The position numbers were made by a program, and so were the translations under genes. This document shows positions 5,801 to 9,783 of a stretch of 9,783 bases of DNA, piece by piece. Numbering within the stretch: position 1 is the stretch's first letter; every line of letters begins with the position of its first letter. Source of the DNA: an uncultured bacterium (lineage in GTDB: Bacteria; Actinomycetota; Coriobacteriia; Coriobacteriales; Atopobiaceae); assembly GCA_905215465.1 (NCBI GenBank), contig CAJMPT010000053.1, positions 1 to 9,783 of the forward strand, given 5' to 3'. The notes beneath the pieces were generated by a model. The model was not told where the DNA came from. It saw nothing but the letters and a program-made list of their open reading frames with translations, and did no database searches.

Positions 5801-6883
5801 TTATCGTGCCGGCGGCTCCATGCCCAGGTGGTCAAAGGCCGCAAGGGTTGCCTGGCGTCCCTGGGGAGTGCGCACCATGAGGCCCCGTTGGAGTAGATAC
5901 GGCTCGTAAACGTCCTCTAGGGTGCTTGGGTCCTCGGCCACCGCCGAGGCGATGGTGGTGAGTCCAACGGGCCGGCCCCGGAAGGTCTCGCACAGGGCGC
6001 GCAGGATGCGCACGTCCATGGTGTCCAGGCCCATCTCGTCAATCTCAAAGAACTGGAGCGCCTCGGCGGCGACCTCCCAAGAGATCGCCCCCCCGCACCT
6101 CACCGTGGCATAGTCGCGCACGCGCTTGAGCAGGCGGTTGGCCAGCCGCGGCGTGCCGCGAGAGCGCGAGGCGATCTCCGCGGCGCCCTGGTCGTCCACC
6201 TCGACGCCCAGGATGGCCGCAGAGCGCTTGACGATGACGGCAAGCTCCTCGGTCGAGTAGTAGTCCAAGCGGTACGAGATGCCAAAACGGTCGCGCAGGG
6301 GCCCGGTGAGAAGGCCCGTCCTGGTAGTGGCACCGATGAGCGTGAAGCGCGGCACGTCGATGCGGATGGAGCGGGCGGCCGGGCCCTTGCCAATGACGAT
6401 GTCCAGGAAGAAGTCCTCCATGGCGGGATAGAGGACCTCCTCGATCTGGTGATTGAGGCGGTGGATCTCGTCGACGAAGAGGACGTCGCCCTCCTCGAGG
6501 TTGGTGAGGATGGCGGCGAGGTCCCCGGCGCGCTCGATGGCGGGGCCGGAGGTGGTGTGGAGCTTGGCCCCCATCTCGTTGGCAACGATGCCGGCCAGCG
6601 TGGTCTTGCCCAGGCCCGGAGGACCGGAGAAAATCACGTGGTCAAGGGGCTCGTTCCTGCTCTTGGCCGCCTCTATGAGGACGCGCAGGTTGGCGCGGAC
6701 GCGCTCCTGGCCGCAGTACTGGTCAAGCGTCTGCGGCCTGAGGTTGCGGTCCTGGTCCAGGTCCTCGGCGGAGAGCTCGCCCGAGACCTCGCGGCTGGGG
6801 GCGGGGCGCCTCGGCAGACCCGCCCCTGCCACGGCGGAGGCCCCGGTGTCCGCAAAGAGGTCCTTCTCGCTGGCCTCCCACAT
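5801..6883 (-). CDS. ruvB: Holliday junction branch-migration ATPase RuvB
   Basis: The hexameric AAA+ motor that, loaded by RuvA, pumps DNA through Holliday junctions. From the ATG at 6883 the product is 360 residues: Walker A GPPGLGKT (87-94), Walker B DEIH (138-141), sensor 1 GATTR (184-188), the arginine-finger segment GPLRDRFG (194-201), sensor 2 region GTPRLANRLL, and a C-terminal winged helix ending EDVYEPYLLQRGLMVRTPQGR. The N-terminus is about 25 residues longer than in E. coli RuvB, Ala/Pro-rich and probably disordered. A GTG at 6886 directly precedes the ATG; GGAGG lies 6 nt from the GTG and 9 nt from the ATG, so either may be used. The ATG overlaps the ruvA stop by one base (TGATG). 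Last gene of ruvCAB. Confidence 0.97.
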   Translation of the reverse strand: MWEASEKDLFADTGASAVAGAGLPRRPAPSREVSGELSAEDLDQDRNLRPQTLDQYCGQERVRANLRVLIEAAKSRNEPLDHVIFSGPPGLGKTTLAGIVANEMGAKLHTTSGPAIERAGDLAAILTNLEEGDVLFVDEIHRLNHQIEEVLYPAMEDFFLDIVIGKGPAARSIRIDVPRFTLIGATTRTGLLTGPLRDRFGISYRLDYYSTEELAVIVKRSAAILGVEVDDQGAAEIASRSRGTPRLANRLLKRVRDYATVRCGGAISWEVAAEALQFFEIDEMGLDTMDVRILRALCETFRGRPVGLTTIASAVAEDPSTLEDVYEPYLLQRGLMVRTPQGRQATLAAFDHLGMEPPAR

Positions 6884-7518
6884 CACCTACCACCTCCCAG
6901 GCGGCGCAGGGCGTAGGCAAGGGCCTTCTCCACGGTGACGGCGCCGGCCTCCTCGCGCCCCTCGAGGGCAAGCTCGGCCTCCTGGCTGGTGAAGCCCATG
7001 GAGAGAAGGGCCTCGGTGGCCTCGGCCTCGGCGGTGCCGCGCAGCGAGACGGGCAACGGCTCCTGGTCGCTCTGCGGCGAGAAGAGCCCGACGAGCTCCC
7101 TCAGGTCGGCGTTCTTGCTGAAGACGTCCGACAGCTCCACGAGCAGGCGGCTGGCCTTCTTTCGGCCGACGCCGGGCACCTGTGCCATGCGCGCGGCGTC
7201 CTGGGTGCTCACGACCTGGGCGAGCTGGGCCGGCGTGAAGGTGGAGAGCACGGCCAGGGCGAGCTTGGGGCCGACGCCCGAGATGGCGCGCAGCTGGTCG
7301 AAGAGGGCGCGCTCGGCCCGCGACGAGAAGCCAAAGAGCTCCATGGCGTCCTCGCGCACGATGAGCCTGGTCAGGATGGTGACGCCCGCCTCTCCGGCAT
7401 GCGGCAGCGCCGCGGCCGTGGTGGACGAGACGCCGAGTTCGTAGCCGACGCCACCCACGTCCAGGGTGACGCGCGAGGGCGTCACCTCCACGAGGGTGCC
7501 TGTGAGCTGGACTATCAC
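6883..7518 (-). CDS. ruvA: Holliday junction-binding protein RuvA
   Basis: A 211-residue protein that recognises four-way junctions, holds them square-planar and recruits RuvB. Domain I (OB fold) covers about 1-65, starting IVQLTGTLVEV. Domain II carries two helix-hairpin-helix motifs, ISGVGPKLALAVL (about 79-91) and VPGVGRKKASRLLVEL (about 114-129). An acidic, flexible linker (about 140-165) leads to domain III (ATEALLSMGFTSQEAELAL), which contacts RuvB. The start is GTG at 7518, supported by AGGAGG 8 nt upstream. It overlaps the ruvC stop by 4 nt (GTGA), so translation is coupled. Length and domains are normal for the family. Confidence 0.97.
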   Translation of the reverse strand: MIVQLTGTLVEVTPSRVTLDVGGVGYELGVSSTTAAALPHAGEAGVTILTRLIVREDAMELFGFSSRAERALFDQLRAISGVGPKLALAVLSTFTPAQLAQVVSTQDAARMAQVPGVGRKKASRLLVELSDVFSKNADLRELVGLFSPQSDQEPLPVSLRGTAEAEATEALLSMGFTSQEAELALEGREEAGAVTVEKALAYALRRLGGGR

Positions 7519-8021
7519 GTGAGGGACCTCCTAGCCTCTCCGAGAGACATTGTCCTTGCAAGGTTGGCGTGGCACACCGCGGCGGCAAGGGCGTCCGCGG
7601 CGTGGTCCGGGTGAGGCTCGTGGTCAAGCGCCAGGACGTTCTTGACCATGTACATGACCTGGCGCTTGTCGGCCGCGCCCGTGCCCACGACTGCCTGCTT
7701 GATCTGCATGGGGGTGTACTCGCCCACCTCCAGGCCGGCGTTGGCGCAGGCCACGATGGCCACGCCGCGCGCCTGGGCCGTGGCTATGGCGCTCTTGGTG
7801 TTCTCGCCAAAGTAGACGTTCTCTATAGAGAGGGCCGTGGGTCCGTACTTGGCTATGACGCGCGCGAGCTCGTCGTATATCTTGCCCAGGCGACGCGCGA
7901 TGGGCTCGTCGGCCTTGGTGGCCACGCAGCCGTACGCGCGGGCGCGGCAGGCGGCGCCCCTGGTCTCTATGATCCCCCAACCCGTGTGGGCCAGGCCCGG
8001 GTCAACTCCGAGGACAATCAC
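7515..8021 (-). CDS. ruvC: Holliday junction resolvase RuvC
   Basis: A 168-residue dimeric endonuclease with RNase H fold that cuts Holliday junctions symmetrically. The N-terminus is IVLGVDPGLAHTGWGI. Catalytic residues by family alignment are D7, E67 (SIENVYF), H140 and D143 (PDHAADALAAA). Histidine at the third position is as in Thermus RuvC, where E. coli has Asp. The frame is open far upstream, to 8411, but the GTG at 8021 gives the correct family N-terminus and has GGGGAGG 7 nt before it. A longer reading would run through the promoter and SOS box. First gene of ruvC-ruvA-ruvB; no yebC is next to it. A LexA-type box upstream implies induction by DNA damage. Confidence 0.96.
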   Translation of the reverse strand: MIVLGVDPGLAHTGWGIIETRGAACRARAYGCVATKADEPIARRLGKIYDELARVIAKYGPTALSIENVYFGENTKSAIATAQARGVAIVACANAGLEVGEYTPMQIKQAVVGTGAADKRQVMYMVKNVLALDHEPHPDHAADALAAAVCHANLARTMSLGEARRSLT

Positions 8022-8046
8022 GGCCGCGCCTCCCCTCTCGTGCGTT

Positions 8047-8060
8047 AGAACGTTCGTTCC
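8047..8060 (-). promoter_or_regulatory. LexA/SOS box in the ruvCAB promoter
   Basis: Minus strand GGAACGAACGTTCT contains the GAAC-N4-GTTC core (8048-8059) of the Gram-positive LexA (DinR) box CGAACRNRYGTTYC, matching 12 of 14 positions; only the two outermost bases differ. It lies directly downstream of the -10, over the expected transcription start, where bound LexA would block initiation. Confidence 0.8.
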
Positions 8061-8069
8061 ATAGTAGCA
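8061..8069 (-). promoter_or_regulatory. Extended -10 promoter of ruvCAB
   Basis: Minus strand TGCTACTAT: the hexamer TACTAT (8061-8066) is preceded by TGC, giving the TGn extension. No good -35 is present at 17 bp (GGCCGC), which the TGn element can compensate for. Predicted transcription start is near 8054, giving a leader of about 33 nt. Confidence 0.6.
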
Positions 8070-8127
8070 CGTTGGGTGGAGGCGCGGCCGCAAGGAAGAC
8101 CGATTCTTGGTCGCGCGGAGACAGCCC

Positions 8128-9783
8128 CTAGTTCTGCGAGAAGGGCCCGTTCCAGAGGCTCCCGCCCGGATGCGAGGGGCCAAGGCCGTGACGGCCCGGT
8201 CCGTCTTGCCCAAAGCCGGCGTCCCGCGCTCCGGGCTCTGCGCCGCCCAGGCTGAGGCCGCCGCCCAGGGAAACGTCGCGGAGAAGCCCCAGCAGCTCGT
8301 GGGCGTCCTGCGGAATGCCGCCAGGCACAGGGGACGCCGGTCCGCCCGCGGCCGTGGCCGAGCCGGATGCCGAAGACCCCTGGCCACGCCCCTCGTCGTC
8401 AAAGGCGGCAAGCGTTGCCTCCAGCCGCTCCTCGTGCGGGCGCACGCGGTCAGCCCACGCCAGTCCCAGCGGGCTTCTGACCTCGTCGAGGAGCTTGGAG
8501 GACATCATGAGCGCGGGCGGGGCACAACGCCTGGCCCAGGAGAGGCGCCTCGTCTGCCCCACGATGGCCAGCACGGCGTCCTCGTGGCCGCGGGCCTCCA
8601 CGATGTCGCTCACGCCAAGCTCCCACTCCACGTAGCTCGCCAGCACGTAGTCGGCAAACTCCACGCGGGTCTCGGCGGAGTGGCCGCAGCCGGCAAGGCC
8701 CTCAAGGTCGGGCACGTCGTAGGCCATGCGCGCCGCAGCGGGGATGACGGGAGAGACGGTGTTTCTCATGTGGGCGAAGGCCAGGACGTCCGAGCGGTAG
8801 ACGTCCCCCAGCGGCGCCAGGGCGCCGGCGTCCAGGCCCTGGGGCTCCTCCAGGGCAAGCCCGGTCTTGTCGCGGGCGCTGAGGGCGAGTCCGCCCACCT
8901 CGCGTGCCAGGGCGGCAAGGTGCGCCTGAGCCACGTCCGCGGCGAGAAGCGCGTCCTTCTCGCCAGCGCCGGGACCGGCCGGGGACGGGCACTCGCGCGC
9001 GTCGAGGCGCAGATTGCGGCAGAGCTCGCGGGCGGCCGTGGCGGCAACGGGTCCCAGCCCGGGGGCAACGAGCGCGTGCACGTGCGTGGGGCCCAGGGCG
9101 TCGCAGGCCAGGGCCGCAAGGGCGCTCGAGCCCAGGCGACCGTCGGCAAGCAGGGCCACGTCGGTGGCGCCGAGCTGCGCGCAGGTCTGGCCGAGGCCCA
9201 GCGTGAGGGCGCCCCAGGCGGCGGCCGCGCGGTCAAAGACCTCGGGCGTGAGCGGGTGGGCAAGCGGGCCCTCGGAGGCGGGGTCAACATCGCAGACCAG
9301 AAGCGCCTCCTCCAGGGCCGGGGCCTGGGCGGCAACCTCGCCCCAGGGCGTCAGCACAAAGCTCGAGCCCGTGAACGTCTCGGCGTCGTAGCAGCCGAGC
9401 GAGCCCACGCCGCAGATCCAGGCGCCCGTCGCGCGGGCGTCCGCCAGAAAGCGCGAGTCTGCCAGCGCGGGGCCCAGCGCTGAGGAGGCGTCGTCCATGG
9501 AGAAGCCGTACGTCGAGAGGAAGAGGACCACGTTGACGTCGTAGTCGTACTCGTCGTAATCGTCCAGGTCGTCGTAGCTGCAGGCAATGCCCAGGCGGGC
9601 GCCGGCGAGCTCCACCTCGGGCAGCGTCCGCGCAGAGGCCGCGCGGCGGCGGGCGGGAACGGGAGCCTCCGCGGCCACGGCGTCCTCCAGGAAGGCGGAC
9701 AGCCGCAGGGGCCTCACGTCCCCGCCCGCTACGAGCATGGCCTCGGGCGTGGGAGTGCCGTCGACGTCGGCGGTTGCCGGCAC
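8128..9783 (-). CDS. NAD+ synthetase-like protein with eroded active sites (5' end outside window)
   Basis: The last 551 residues of a two-domain protein with the layout of glutamine-dependent NAD+ synthetase. Residues about 60-168 match the second half of a nitrilase/glutaminase domain: GIACSYDD has the nucleophile-like Cys68, and later come FTGSSFVLTPWGEV and LLVCDVD. Residues about 178-445 match the synthetase domain (ALACDALGPTHVHAL, LAPLGDVYRSDVLAFA, SDIVEARGHE, ARRCAPP). The ATP-pyrophosphatase loop SGGxDS is replaced by DGRLGS (214-219), TTGNKSE by SARDKTG (302-308), and KRRQAPP by ARRCAPP (417-423). An acidic Asp/Tyr run (71-82) and a Gly/Ser-rich tail (about 462-551) are added. It probably does not make NAD+; an adaptor or ligand-sensing role is a guess. 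The start is beyond the right edge; GTG at 9783 need not be the real start. Confidence 0.75.
   Translation of the reverse strand: MPATADVDGTPTPEAMLVAGGDVRPLRLSAFLEDAVAAEAPVPARRRAASARTLPEVELAGARLGIACSYDDLDDYDEYDYDVNVVLFLSTYGFSMDDASSALGPALADSRFLADARATGAWICGVGSLGCYDAETFTGSSFVLTPWGEVAAQAPALEEALLVCDVDPASEGPLAHPLTPEVFDRAAAAWGALTLGLGQTCAQLGATDVALLADGRLGSSALAALACDALGPTHVHALVAPGLGPVAATAARELCRNLRLDARECPSPAGPGAGEKDALLAADVAQAHLAALAREVGGLALSARDKTGLALEEPQGLDAGALAPLGDVYRSDVLAFAHMRNTVSPVIPAAARMAYDVPDLEGLAGCGHSAETRVEFADYVLASYVEWELGVSDIVEARGHEDAVLAIVGQTRRLSWARRCAPPALMMSSKLLDEVRSPLGLAWADRVRPHEERLEATLAAFDDEGRGQGSSASGSATAAGGPASPVPGGIPQDAHELLGLLRDVSLGGGLSLGGAEPGARDAGFGQDGPGRHGLGPSHPGGSLWNGPFSQN

Larger units (their letters stand above)
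8021..8090 (-). repeat. 13-bp perfect inverted repeat; one arm covers the ruvC ribosome site and start
   Basis: CGGCCGCGCCTCC (8021-8033) and GGAGGCGCGGCCG (8078-8090) are exact reverse complements 44 bp apart. In minus-strand RNA the downstream arm includes the GGAGG of the ruvC ribosome site and the first G of its GTG, and two G-U pairs can extend the stem over the rest of the start codon. The other arm lies upstream of the predicted start of transcription. Confidence 0.7.

Noticed and set aside
8091..8127. Terminator after the NAD+ synthetase-like gene (GACC / GGTC around 7 nt)
   Set aside because: A four-pair stem with a weak TTCCTT tail is too little. Read-through into ruvC therefore remains possible.
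8022..8411. N-terminal extension of RuvC by 130 residues
   Set aside because: The extra part does not belong to the RuvC family, overlaps the upstream gene's 3' end and contains the promoter and SOS box. The GTG at 8021 has an excellent ribosome site.
8107..9483. Plus-strand open frame of 458 codons opposite the NAD+ synthetase-like gene
   Set aside because: The minus strand shows ordered synthetase-family motifs. The plus product is low-complexity Ala/Gly/Arg/His sequence typical of a reversed high-GC gene.

Overview
The window is high-GC bacterial chromosomal DNA with tightly packed genes, strong AGGAGG-type ribosome sites, GTG and TTG starts and short translational overlaps. Together with the protein sequences this suggests a high-GC actinomycete, most likely of the Coriobacteriia (Olsenella/Atopobium/Collinsella type). 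That placement is inference; no rRNA or other marker is present. Nothing resembles a phage, insertion sequence, CRISPR array or integrative element.

Layout, left to right. (1) 1-2872, minus strand: a MarR-family regulator followed by two ABC exporter half-transporters that overlap end to start. The second is cut by the left edge. The first half-transporter has a degenerate ATPase site, so the pair should form an asymmetric heterodimeric exporter. A 42-bp near-palindrome covers the predicted -35 of the regulator gene and is the probable autoregulatory operator. (2) 2955-4191: a small uncharacterised minus-strand protein, divergent from two tandem small cupin genes. Both sides appear to be driven by one symmetric TATA-containing promoter. 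(3) 4197-5397: a structured intergenic segment with a perfect 10-bp inverted repeat, then a divergent phosphoserine aminotransferase gene (serC). (4) 5423-5752: converging on serC, a minus-strand tRNA-Pro/tRNA-Ala pair with its own promoter and intrinsic terminator. (5) 5801-8090, minus strand: a complete ruvC-ruvA-ruvB Holliday-junction operon with 4-nt and 1-nt overlaps. Upstream of ruvC are an extended -10 promoter, a LexA/SOS box directly downstream of it, and a 13-bp inverted repeat, one arm of which contains the ruvC ribosome site and the first base of its start codon. (6) 8128-9783, minus strand: the C-terminal part of a protein shaped like a glutamine-dependent NAD+ synthetase (nitrilase domain plus synthetase domain) whose synthetase P-loop and other active-site motifs are eroded. 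It carries a Gly/Ser-rich tail of about 100 residues.

Most of the window is ordinary housekeeping and efflux content. The points most worth a second look are the ruvC control region (SOS box plus a hairpin that would hide the ribosome site only on read-through transcripts), the apparent NAD+ synthetase pseudoenzyme, the MarR operator, and the structured leader and cofactor-pocket substitutions of serC. All domain assignments come from motif recognition by eye, without database searches.
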